A stretch of 16,600 nt of DNA from JBFONV01 sp040779335. Its GTDB lineage: Bacteria; Pseudomonadota; Gammaproteobacteria; Enterobacterales; Alteromonadaceae. The notes beneath the pieces were generated by a model that saw only the letters and a program-made list of their open reading frames with translations, was not told where the DNA came from and made no database searches. The stretch's first letter is position 1; every line of letters starts with the position of its first letter. This document shows positions 1-4,740 of the stretch, in pieces. A program made the position numbers and the translations under genes. The DNA lies in the NCBI GenBank assembly GCA_040779335.1, contig JBFONV010000010.1, forward strand, positions 1 to 16,600. Direction: 5' to 3'.

Positions 1-111
1 TTTGTTGTAGAGCTAATCAACCCAGTAGCGATGGACGAAGGTTTACGCTTCGCTATCCGTGAAGGTGGTCGTACAGTTGGTGCAGGTGTTGTATCTAAAA
101 TCATCGATTAG
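1..111 (+). CDS. tuf: Elongation factor Tu, C-terminal fragment (first tuf copy)
   Basis: The window opens inside this gene. Frame 1 reads 36 codons to a TAG stop at 109-111 and encodes the C-terminal beta-barrel (domain 3) end of EF-Tu, including the family-typical stretch GLRFAIREGGRTVGAGVV and the terminal SKIID. EF-Tu is the cytoplasmic GTPase that brings aminoacyl-tRNA to the ribosomal A site; domain 3 contacts the tRNA T stem. The position upstream of tRNA-Trp and secE matches the tufB place in other Gammaproteobacteria. A second tuf begins at 16479 in the same direction. The two fragments do not overlap in the protein, so their identity cannot be compared here. The identification is firm; only the start lies outside the window. 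Confidence 0.97.
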   Translation, partial: FVVELINPVAMDEGLRFAIREGGRTVGAGVVSKIID

Positions 112-127
112 TATTATTACTGACGAT

Positions 128-147
128 GTTTAGATAAATATCTAAAC
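128..147. repeat. 20-bp perfect palindrome in the tuf trailer
   Basis: GTTTAGATA (128-136) is followed by AA and its exact reverse complement TATCTAAAC (139-147). It sits just after the tuf stop codon and two bases before the terminator stem. As RNA it would form an AT-rich hairpin stacked on the terminator. As DNA it could be a two-fold symmetric protein site, but nothing else here supports an operator. Confidence 0.6.
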
Positions 148-149
148 AG

Positions 150-173
150 AAAAAGGCGCTTAGGCGCCTTTTT
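150..173. terminator. Bidirectional intrinsic terminator between tuf and the - strand small gene
   Basis: The stem AAAAAGGCGC (150-159) pairs with GCGCCTTTTT (164-173) around a four-base TTAG loop, and T residues run on to 175. Because the stem has A-runs on one side and T-runs on the other, it reads as a GC-rich hairpin followed by a U tract on both strands. It therefore can end tuf transcription on the + strand and transcription of the converging gene at 265-480 on the - strand. Confidence 0.9.
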
Positions 174-264
174 TTATGTCTGAAAATTGAGTGTAGAGGT
201 TTAGCGCAGAGACCTAAGGGGTAGTGCTAGGTCAGGGCATTAACGCATGAAATGCAATGCGCTA

Positions 265-480
265 TTAGGCTATCACATCGATTATGCTTCCGGTACGAGC
301 CTCAGCATCTGCTCGATTTTCTTGTGCTGTAATTTCAGCTTGGCGTGCTTGTTCTTGGCGTTCGATGGTGCGATCTTCTGCCAACCGGCGCTCTTCAATT
401 AGTTTTTCGTTTTGTACTTGCCTAGGGTCTATTTTAGGGATCAGGCTAGAAGATGAGTTGTTGTTGATAGAAGCAACCAT
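265..480 (-). CDS. Small charged helical protein of unknown function (71 aa)
   Basis: I do not recognise this protein. The frame is open from an ATG at 478-480 to a TAA at 265-267. That start is chosen because an AGGAGG ribosome-binding site lies about five bases upstream and a good sigma70-type promoter lies at 523-551; a longer start at 576 would lie upstream of that promoter and has no good binding site. Residues 1-20 are polar and probably disordered (an Asn/Ser run, then SLIPKIDPR). Residues 21-62 are almost all Glu, Arg, Gln, Ala and Lys and should form one amphipathic or coiled-coil helix. The tail is short and hydrophobic (GSIIDVIA). There is no signal peptide, membrane segment or cysteine. 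It is convergent with tuf and divergent from the tRNA-Trp operon, so it is an independent single-gene unit. Real expression is likely from the signals; its function is unknown. Confidence 0.72.
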   Translation of the reverse strand: MVASINNNSSSSLIPKIDPRQVQNEKLIEERRLAEDRTIERQEQARQAEITAQENRADAEARTGSIIDVIA

Positions 481-522
481 TACGCCTCCTGAATCTGCAC
501 GTGTGTTTATGAGAATAGCGAC

Positions 523-551
523 ATTATAACACCTGAATGTGCGCTGTACAA
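523..551 (-). promoter_or_regulatory. Promoter of the small - strand gene
   Basis: Read on the - strand, a perfect -10 TATAAT (523-528) lies 17 bases after a weak -35 TTGTAC (546-551). Initiation would fall near 515-517, giving a leader of about 35 bases with an AGGAGG site just before the ATG at 480. This arrangement also decides the start codon of the gene. Confidence 0.7.
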
Positions 552-641
552 AAAACGCACAATAAAGTTGTTCCATTTAATCGTTATTATGGTGACATTA
601 TCGGCATCTAGCGCTAATCAACTAAGATCGAAAAATATCCC

Positions 642-669
642 TTGAGTAAAATTATTTGATTAGTATAAT
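642..669 (+). promoter_or_regulatory. Promoter for tRNA-Trp-secE-nusG
   Basis: TTGAGT (642-647) and a perfect TATAAT (664-669) are spaced by 16 bases. The bases after the -10 are AGCGCCTC, a GC-rich discriminator of the kind associated with ppGpp/DksA (stringent) control of stable-RNA and ribosomal promoters. Initiation is expected near 676-678, about 83 bases before the mature tRNA. No other good promoter is seen before secE. Confidence 0.75.
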
Positions 670-730
670 AGCGCCTCACTTCTTGAGTCTCTCTTAAATC
701 CCAATAAACTAAGATTCGCTCGCTAAGTGT

Positions 731-751
731 AACTACTAATTTTTAGTAGTT
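731..751 (+). other. Hairpin in the tRNA-Trp 5' leader
   Basis: AACTACTAA (731-739) pairs perfectly with TTAGTAGTT (743-751) around a three-base loop. It ends eight bases before the tRNA. No T run follows on the + strand, so a terminator is unlikely. It may guide 5' leader processing before RNase P; this is inference. Confidence 0.5.
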
Positions 752-759
752 AAAAGTAA

Positions 760-836
760 AGGGGTATAGTTCCAATTGGTAGAACAGCGGTCTCCAAAAC
801 CGACGGTTGGGAGTTCGAATCTCTCTACCCCTGCCA
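760..836 (+). tRNA. trpT: tRNA-Trp (anticodon CCA)
   Basis: A 77-base cloverleaf can be drawn. The acceptor arm is AGGGGTA (760-766) with TACCCCT (826-832), then G discriminator and an encoded CCA end (834-836). The D stem is GTTC/GAAC. The anticodon loop CTCCAAA (792-798) holds anticodon CCA (794-796). The T arm is GGGAG-TTCGAAT-CTCTC. The first pair of the anticodon stem is G787 opposite A803, a mismatch; the other four pairs are canonical. This tRNA decodes UGG. Its place between tuf and secE is shared by many Gammaproteobacteria. It is the first gene of the transcript from the promoter at 642-669, so secE-nusG expression depends on read-through beyond it. Confidence 0.97.
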
Positions 837-845
837 TTATTTCGT

Positions 846-897
846 TTAAAAGCTAAGTGCTTTTAATTGATAATCTCTTATGTAAGAGATTATTTTT
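846..897 (+). terminator. Two hairpins after tRNA-Trp, the second a weak terminator or attenuator
   Basis: The first hairpin is TTAAAAGC (846-853) with GCTTTTAA (859-866). The second is ATAATCTCTTA (870-880) with TAAGAGATTAT (883-893), followed by a short T run to 897. The second has only three G-C pairs in eleven, so it should be leaky. No other promoter is seen before secE, so partial termination would yield more tRNA-Trp than secE-nusG mRNA, and the hairpins could also define the tRNA 3' processing site. Confidence 0.5.
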
Positions 898-929
898 CTC
901 AGTTTGATGAGTGGTTACAGGTCTAAAAT

Positions 930-1310
930 ATGAATGCAAGTACAGAAAACCAGCCAAGCGGTTCTCTTGATTCGTTAAAATGGGTAGTTATTTTCCTTAT
1001 TTTAACCGGAGCAGTCGTTGGTAATTATGTTTACGGAGAGCAATCAGTCTTGATACGTGCTGTTGCCGTAGTTGTAGCAATAGCTATTGCTGGTGTCATT
1101 GCGATGCAAACCGTAAAGGGTAAAACTGCGGTAGAGTTTGCAAAAGAATCTCGTACAGAAATTAGAAAAGTGGTTTGGCCTACTCGTCAAGAAGCGGTTC
1201 AAACAACAGGTATCGTACTTGTTGCTACAGTGATTATGTCATTGTTGATGTGGGGATTAGACTCTTTATTATTCTGGATAGTTGGTTTCGTTACTGGGTT
1301 GCAGGTGTAA
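930..1310 (+). CDS. secE: Preprotein translocase subunit SecE (126 aa)
   Basis: SecE is the small essential subunit of the inner-membrane SecYEG channel and clamps the two halves of SecY. The protein has the three membrane segments typical of enterobacterial-type SecE: about residues 17-36, 39-60 and 93-122. Between the second and third lies the conserved cytoplasmic amphipathic helix and hinge with the family signature EIRKVVWPTRQE (77-88). The length is nearly the same as the E. coli protein, as I recall it (127 aa). The ATG at 930 is preceded by a modest AGG about nine bases upstream. The stop is two bases before the nusG ATG, so the two are translated from one mRNA, as usual in bacteria. 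Upstream transcription must pass the leaky hairpins after tRNA-Trp. Confidence 0.97.
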   Translation: MNASTENQPSGSLDSLKWVVIFLILTGAVVGNYVYGEQSVLIRAVAVVVAIAIAGVIAMQTVKGKTAVEFAKESRTEIRKVVWPTRQEAVQTTGIVLVATVIMSLLMWGLDSLLFWIVGFVTGLQV

Positions 1311-1312
1311 TT

Positions 1313-1882
1313 ATGACAGAAGAAATATCTACCACTGAAGAAAATAACAAGCCAAAACTACGTTGGTATGTTGTACAAGCATTTTCTGGTTACGAAGCTC
1401 GTGTACAGAAAACATTGATAGAGCATATTGAAATACACGGTCTGCAAGATAAGTTCGGTCAAATTTTAGTGCCAACTGAAGAAGTCATTGAAATGCGCGC
1501 CGGTCAAAAACGGAAAAGTGCTCGTAAGTTTTTCCCAGGCTATGTTCTTGTTGAGATGGCGATGGATGAAGAGGCATGGCATTTAGTTAAAAGTGTGCCA
1601 CGTGTTCTCGGTTTTATTGGTGGAACGAGTGAGCGTCCTGCGCCTATTACTCAAAAAGAAGCGGATAGAATTTTACAACGCTTGGAAGATACCGATAAGC
1701 CTAAACCGAAAACATTGTTTGAACCAGGTGAAGTGGTTCGTGTTGTTGATGGTCCGTTTGCTGACTTTAACGGTGTTGTTGAAGAACTGGATTACGAGAA
1801 AAACCGTATCAAAGTTTCTGTGTTAATTTTTGGTCGTTCAACGCCTGTTGATTTGGAATTTGGTCAAGTCGAAAAAGGCTAG
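1313..1882 (+). CDS. nusG: Transcription termination/antitermination factor NusG (189 aa)
   Basis: NusG binds the clamp of elongating RNA polymerase through its NGN domain and, through its KOW domain, touches either Rho (termination) or ribosomal protein S10 (transcription-translation coupling). Residues 1-15 are an acidic variable tail; the NGN domain starts at RWYVVQAFSGYE (17-28) and includes RKFFPGYVLVEM (71-82); the KOW domain spans about 138-170 with the motif GEVVRVVDGPFADFNG (139-154). I chose the ATG at 1313, which is two bases after the secE stop and has AGGTG upstream; a longer open frame from 1175 would overlap secE and has no family support. A strong terminator follows the gene, so tRNA-Trp-secE-nusG form one transcription unit. 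Confidence 0.97.
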   Translation: MTEEISTTEENNKPKLRWYVVQAFSGYEARVQKTLIEHIEIHGLQDKFGQILVPTEEVIEMRAGQKRKSARKFFPGYVLVEMAMDEEAWHLVKSVPRVLGFIGGTSERPAPITQKEADRILQRLEDTDKPKPKTLFEPGEVVRVVDGPFADFNGVVEELDYEKNRIKVSVLIFGRSTPVDLEFGQVEKG

Positions 1883-1899
1883 CAAGTGGTTAATATTTT

Positions 1900-1931
1900 A
1901 AAAAGCGTTGTAGCGATACAGCGCTTTTTTT
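1900..1931 (+). terminator. Strong intrinsic terminator after nusG
   Basis: AAAAAGCGTTGTA (1900-1912) pairs with TACAGCGCTTTTT (1917-1929) around a GCGA tetraloop, a GNRA-class loop, with one T-G wobble in thirteen pairs. A run of seven T (1925-1931) forms the end of the stem and the U tract. It separates the secE-nusG unit from the ribosomal-protein unit. Confidence 0.9.
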
Positions 1932-1994
1932 GTATCTGTCGATAGCCTGAAATTTTCACAAAGAAATATATTTTGTTGAAAAGCCAAATATTAC

Positions 1995-2024
1995 TTGAAT
2001 GTCGATGGTTGGTTAATTTATAAT
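1995..2024 (+). promoter_or_regulatory. Promoter for rplK-rplA
   Basis: TTGAAT (1995-2000) and a perfect TATAAT (2019-2024) are 18 bases apart. The discriminator CCGCTGCC is strongly GC-rich, suggesting stringent control. Initiation near 2031 gives a leader of about 100 bases to the rplK ATG. It corresponds in place to the known E. coli L11 operon promoter. Confidence 0.8.
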
Positions 2025-2070
2025 CCGCTGCCGTTTTTATTTGTGCTAAACAAATTTAAACGTTTTTTAT

Positions 2071-2117
2071 ACACGGGGAGCTGGTCATGTTCTACATGAA
2101 AGCGTTTGAACCCAAAC
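2071..2117 (+). promoter_or_regulatory. Candidate L1-binding translational control site in the rplK leader
   Basis: The leader contains GGGGAGCTGG (2075-2084), a hairpin TCATGT (2085-2090) with ACATGA (2094-2099), then AAGC (2100-2103) and CCC (2111-2113). GCT with AGC and the outer GGG with CCC can extend the hairpin through purine-rich internal loops, the general shape of L1 targets in rRNA and mRNA. In E. coli L1 represses its own operon at the rplK leader. That this fold is the L1 site is inference; the sequence alone shows only the pairings. A separate small hairpin, GTTTG/CAAAC (2104-2117), competes with the outer pairing. Confidence 0.4.
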
Positions 2118-2132
2118 TAAAGGTATTCAAAA

Positions 2133-2561
2133 ATGGCTAAGAAAGTCCAAGCTTTAATTAAGCTTCAAGTAGCGGCGGGTGCTGCTAACCCGTCACCACC
2201 AGTTGGTCCTGCATTAGGTCAACATGGTGTGAACATCATGGAATTCTGTAAAGCGTTTAACGCAAAAACTGATTCTTTAGAAAAAGGCGCTCCAGTACCA
2301 GTAGTTATTACTGTATATAGTGACCGTTCTTTCACGTTCGACACAAAAACACCACCTGCGTCTTATTTACTTAAGAAAGCTGCTGGTATTAAAAGCGGTT
2401 CAGGCCGTCCTAACACTGAAAAAGTTGGTACAGTAACTACTGCACAACTAGAAGAAATTGTTAAGATGAAAGAACCAGATTTGACTGCTAGTTCATTAGA
2501 AGCAGCTGTGCGTACCATTGCGGGTTCTGCTCGTTCAATGGGTTTAGTGGTAGAGGATTAA
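2133..2561 (+). CDS. rplK: 50S ribosomal protein L11 (142 aa)
   Basis: L11 binds 23S rRNA helices 43/44 at the GTPase-associated centre, where it works with EF-G, EF-Tu, release factors and RelA. The protein shows the proline-rich N-terminal domain (NPSPPVGPALGQHGVNIMEF, 19-38), which moves during factor binding, and the C-terminal RNA-binding domain with KKAAGIKSGSG and the closing SARSMGLVVED. Lysines near the N terminus and at position 40 match sites methylated by PrmA in E. coli. The length equals the E. coli protein. It is the first gene after the promoter at 1995-2024; the stop is followed after three bases by rplA, whose ribosome-binding site lies in the rplK end, so their translation is probably coupled. 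Confidence 0.98.
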   Translation: MAKKVQALIKLQVAAGAANPSPPVGPALGQHGVNIMEFCKAFNAKTDSLEKGAPVPVVITVYSDRSFTFDTKTPPASYLLKKAAGIKSGSGRPNTEKVGTVTTAQLEEIVKMKEPDLTASSLEAAVRTIAGSARSMGLVVED

Positions 2562-2564
2562 TCA

Positions 2565-3260
2565 ATGGCTAAATTATCAAAACGCGCTCGTCTTGTTCGT
2601 GAAAAAGTAGACGTTTTAAAAGATTATGAGATCAACGAAGCTCTTTCTCTTTTAAAAGAATTAGCAACAGCTAAATTCAAAGAAAGTGTTGATGTTGCAG
2701 TTAATCTTGGCATCGATGCACGTAAATCAGATCAAAACGTACGTGGTGCGACAGTATTACCAAATGGTACTGGTCGTGACGTTCGTGTAGCTGTATTTAC
2801 ACAAGGCGCTAATGCTGAAAAAGCAAAAGAAGCCGGTGCAGACGTAATTGGTATGGAAGACTTAGCTGAACAAGTTAAGAAAGGCGAAATGAACTTTGAT
2901 GTTGTTATCGCTTCTCCAGACGCAATGCGTGTTGTTGGTCAACTAGGTCAAATCTTAGGCCCACGTGGTTTAATGCCTAACCCTAAAGTTGGTACAGTAA
3001 CTCCAGACGTAGCAGCAGCGGTTAAAAACGCTAAAGCAGGTCAAATCCGTTATCGTAACGATAAAAACGGTATCATCCATACCACTATTGGTAAGGTTGA
3101 TTTTGACGATGCAAAATTGAAAGAAAACCTTGAAGCGTTATTGGAAGCTTTGAAAAAAGCAAAACCAGCGAATGCTAAAGGTCAATTCATTAAGAAAATT
3201 TCAGTATCAACTACTATGGGCGCCGGTGTTTCGGTTGACCAAGCTAGCTTGACAATGTAA
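2565..3260 (+). CDS. rplA: 50S ribosomal protein L1 (231 aa)
   Basis: L1 forms the mobile L1 stalk with 23S rRNA helices 76-78 and guides release of deacylated tRNA from the E site. It is also the translational repressor of its own rplK-rplA operon in well-studied bacteria. The two-domain L1 fold is indicated by the start KLSKRARLVREKVD and the family signature LGPRGLMPNPKVGTVT (131-146) in the second domain. Length is close to the E. coli protein. The AGAGG ribosome-binding site lies within the last codons of rplK, and the gap is three bases. Downstream there is no strong terminator, only the hairpin-embedded rplJ promoter, so some transcripts may continue into rplJ. Confidence 0.98.
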   Translation: MAKLSKRARLVREKVDVLKDYEINEALSLLKELATAKFKESVDVAVNLGIDARKSDQNVRGATVLPNGTGRDVRVAVFTQGANAEKAKEAGADVIGMEDLAEQVKKGEMNFDVVIASPDAMRVVGQLGQILGPRGLMPNPKVGTVTPDVAAAVKNAKAGQIRYRNDKNGIIHTTIGKVDFDDAKLKENLEALLEALKKAKPANAKGQFIKKISVSTTMGAGVSVDQASLTM

Positions 3261-3280
3261 TTTTTATGTAAGGCGTAAGC

Positions 3281-3309
3281 TTTACAAGGGCGAAATTGTA
3301 GACTATAAT
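3281..3309 (+). promoter_or_regulatory. Promoter for rplJ-rplL(-rpoB-rpoC)
   Basis: TTTACA (3281-3286) and a perfect TATAAT (3304-3309) are spaced by exactly 17 bases, and the discriminator TTCGCCCC is GC-rich. Initiation would fall near 3316-3317, giving a leader of about 230 bases. The site corresponds to the L10 promoter of E. coli. Its spacer and -10 lie inside an inverted repeat (3288-3316). Confidence 0.88.
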
Positions 3310-3316
3310 TTCGCCC
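3288..3316 (+). repeat. Inverted repeat overlapping the rplJ promoter
   Basis: GGGCGAAATT (3288-3297) and AATTTCGCCC (3307-3316) are perfect complements around a nine-base loop. The right arm covers the end of the -10 and the discriminator. Only RNA reading through from rplA would contain the whole hairpin; RNA started at the rplJ promoter would not. It may slow or partly stop read-through, or be a processing site, but the following sequence has only a poor T run. Confidence 0.7.
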
Positions 3317-3340
3317 CTTAAATTTGGTAGGAGTTATGTG

Positions 3341-3526
3341 TCACTTGTTCTAAAGTGATTAGCACAACCCCCGTCCAAGACCGTAGGTGTACTATAAGTA
3401 CTTAATCTTCCTACGTAGATGGTGATTACCCAGATATTTCCTTGAATTTCTGGTCCTCGCCGTAACGGCCTACTTGTCTACGATAAGTAAACGAGTAGGG
3501 ATTGTAAATACCGACATTTGGTCGGT
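3341..3526 (+). promoter_or_regulatory. L10 leader: folded autoregulatory 5' UTR of rplJ
   Basis: The region has successive hairpins: TCACTT/AAGTGA (3341-3358); CGTAGG (3382-3387) with CCTACG (3410-3415), enclosing GTACT/AGTAC (3389-3401) and an asymmetric TTAATCTT bulge; ATGGTGA (3419-3425) with TCGCCGT (3457-3463), enclosing CCAGA/TCTGG (3430-3453); CCTACT/AGTAGG (3469-3499); and ACCGAC/GTCGGT (3510-3526), just before the rplJ ribosome-binding site. The order and motifs resemble the E. coli rplJ leader, where L10 bound to L7/L12 represses translation of rplJ and rplL. The asymmetric loop is a plausible kink-turn-like L10 contact. The family match is from memory; the pairings are direct. Confidence 0.8.
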
Positions 3527-3546
3527 TGAACCAGGAGTTAAAGCCA

Positions 3547-4041
3547 ATGGCTATCAATCTTGATGACAAAAAAGCAATTGTTGCTGAAGTTCAAGAAGCT
3601 GCCAACGGCGCTCAATCAGCTGTAATCGCGGACGCCCGTGGTGTGACAGTTGAAGCAATTACTGTATTGCGTAAGCAAGCACGTGAAAATGGCGTATGGA
3701 TGAAAGTTGTCCGTAACACATTAGCACGTCGTGCAGTAGAAGGTACTGATTTTGAATGTATCATGGATACATTAGTTGGTCCTTCGTTAGTTGCATTTTC
3801 AAACGAGCATCCAGGTGCCGCAGCACGTTTATTCACTGATTTTGCTAAAACAAACAGTGACTTTGAATTAAAAGCTGCAGCATTTGAAGGTAATGTTGTC
3901 GACGTAAACATGTTAGCGAAGCTACCTACTTACGACGAAGCAATTGCACGTTTAATGAGCGCTATGAAAGAAGCATCTGCAGGCAAGCTTTGCCGTACGA
4001 TTGCTGCAATTCGCGATCAGAAAGAGCAAGAAGCTGCCTAA
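3547..4041 (+). CDS. rplJ: 50S ribosomal protein L10 (164 aa)
   Basis: L10 anchors the flexible L7/L12 stalk to 23S rRNA near L11. Residues 1-130 form the RNA-binding globular domain, with the recognisable VVRNTLARRAVEGT (54-67) and EHPGAAARLF (87-96). From about 134 to the end a long helix (AIARLMSAMKEASAGKL and on) provides the docking sites for L7/L12 dimers. The length matches the gammaproteobacterial family. The start is the ATG at 3547, giving the family N terminus MAINL, with AGGAG at 3533-3537; an in-frame TTG at 3526 adds seven unsupported residues. The gene lies behind its own promoter and the L10 leader and precedes rplL. Confidence 0.98.
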   Translation: MAINLDDKKAIVAEVQEAANGAQSAVIADARGVTVEAITVLRKQARENGVWMKVVRNTLARRAVEGTDFECIMDTLVGPSLVAFSNEHPGAAARLFTDFAKTNSDFELKAAAFEGNVVDVNMLAKLPTYDEAIARLMSAMKEASAGKLCRTIAAIRDQKEQEAA

Positions 4042-4123
4042 TATTTGTTGTTCTAATAAAGAGAACACAAAGCAAGCTTATTGTATTAATAGTTATTCAA
4101 ACAGTACTTCTTATATATAGAGG

Positions 4124-4142
4124 CTGTTTATTTAAAACAGGA
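4124..4142 (+). promoter_or_regulatory. Hairpin touching the rplL ribosome-binding site
   Basis: CTGTTT (4124-4129) pairs with AAACAG (4135-4140) around a five-base loop. The AGGA ribosome-binding site of rplL (4139-4142) begins inside the right arm, so the fold would hide half of it. The 110-base rplJ-rplL gap also has a hairpin TGTTCT/AGAACA (4049-4067). Opening by ribosomes leaving rplJ could couple the two genes; this is inference. Confidence 0.4.
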
Positions 4143-4151
4143 AATTAAAAA

Positions 4152-4520
4152 ATGTCTATTTCTAAAGACGATATCCTAAACGCAATTGCTGAAATGTCAG
4201 TAATGGACGTTGTAGAATTAATTGAAGCAATGGAAGAGAAATTCGGTGTATCTGCTGCTGCTGCTGTAGCTGTTGCTGGTGGTGACGCTGGTGCTGCTGC
4301 TGAAGAGCAAACTGAATTCGACGTAATCTTAACTGGTTTCGGCGATAAGAAAGTTGCAGTAATCAAAGCCGTTCGTGGCGCAACTGGTCTTGGCTTAAAA
4401 GAAGCTAAAGACTTAGTTGAATCAGCTCCTAAAGCGCTTAAAGAAGGCGTTGAGAAAGCAGAAGCTGAAGAACTTAAGAAAGCTCTTGAAGAAGCAGGCG
4501 CTTCTGTTGAGATCAAATAA
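4152..4520 (+). CDS. rplL: 50S ribosomal protein L7/L12 (122 aa)
   Basis: L7/L12 is the only ribosomal protein present in several copies; its dimers bind L10 and recruit and activate the translational GTPases EF-Tu, EF-G, IF2 and RF3. The N-terminal dimerisation domain is about residues 1-34, then an Ala/Gly-rich flexible hinge (about 35-51), then the C-terminal factor-binding domain from FDVIL (56-60) with the signature KAVRGATGLGLKEAKDLVE (72-90). The length is one residue longer than E. coli. The ribosome-binding site is AGGA about nine bases before the ATG, partly in a hairpin. The Ala-rich hinge makes a long open frame on the opposite strand, which is a shadow. An attenuator follows before rpoB, fitting the need for much more L7/L12 than RNA polymerase. 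Confidence 0.98.
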   Translation: MSISKDDILNAIAEMSVMDVVELIEAMEEKFGVSAAAAVAVAGGDAGAAAEEQTEFDVILTGFGDKKVAVIKAVRGATGLGLKEAKDLVESAPKALKEGVEKAEAEELKKALEEAGASVEIK

Positions 4521-4588
4521 TCTGCCTAACTGCAGATTAGCTGCCTGAAAAGGCAATGGCTGGTGATTTAAACGTCACCGGCCTTTTT
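4518..4588 (+). terminator. rplL-rpoB attenuator: three stacked hairpins ending in a T run
   Basis: TAATCTGC (4518-4525), including the rplL stop codon, pairs with GCAGATTA (4532-4539). TGCCT/AGGCA (4542-4555) closes a GAAA tetraloop. GGCTGGTGA (4558-4566) pairs with TCACCGGCC (4576-4583... starting at 4575) and is followed by TTTTT (4584-4588). The last is an intrinsic terminator in form. Since no convincing promoter lies between it and rpoB, it must be partly read through, as in the E. coli rplL-rpoB attenuator. Confidence 0.8.
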
Positions 4589-4645
4589 GCGCTAAAGAAA
4601 TTGGTTTTTTTTTAAGCCAAAACAGTGCATTATTAAGTGTTTAGG

Positions 4646-4708
4646 TAGCGTTTAGACGTAAACGCTATTGCAATATCCTGTCTAATACCACTAGGTATTG
4701 ATAGACAG
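4646..4708 (+). other. Two hairpins in the rpoB upstream region, candidate RNase III processing site
   Basis: TAGCGTTTA (4646-4654) pairs perfectly with TAAACGCTA (4659-4667) around GACG. CTGTCTA (4678-4684) pairs with TAGACAG (4702-4708), enclosing ATACC/GGTAT (4685-4698) and a small bulge, a total of twelve pairs. E. coli has an RNase III cleavage site in the equivalent spacer; that these serve the same role is inference. The rest of 4589-4740 has a run of ten T (4605-4613 region) and no convincing promoter. Confidence 0.5.
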
Positions 4709-4740
4709 ATTCGGCCATAACCAGCAAGCTGAGGAACCTC

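Noticed and set aside
284..529. 81-codon + strand frame over the small - strand gene
   Set aside because: It is the antisense shadow of the better-supported gene and has no convincing start signals.
481..576. Longer N terminus for the small - strand protein, starting at 576
   Set aside because: The extension would begin upstream of the promoter at 523-551 and lacks a good ribosome-binding site; the ATG at 480 has AGGAGG.
904..929. Promoter TTGATG/TAAAAT directly before secE
   Set aside because: The spacer is only 14 bases and the -10 would touch the start codon.
1175..1312. Upstream start for NusG inside secE
   Set aside because: It would overlap secE in another frame and add about 46 residues not seen in NusG; the ATG at 1313 fits spacing and family.
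3336..3353. Five-codon upstream reading frame after GGAG in the rplJ leader
   Set aside because: The ribosome-binding site is only two bases from the ATG, too close, and the frame overlaps a leader hairpin.
3526..3546. TTG start for rplJ
   Set aside because: It adds seven residues unlike L10 and lies before the AGGAG site that fits the ATG at 3547.
4145..4516. 123-codon - strand frame over rplL
   Set aside because: It is an antisense shadow of the Ala/Glu-rich rplL coding sequence, without start signals.
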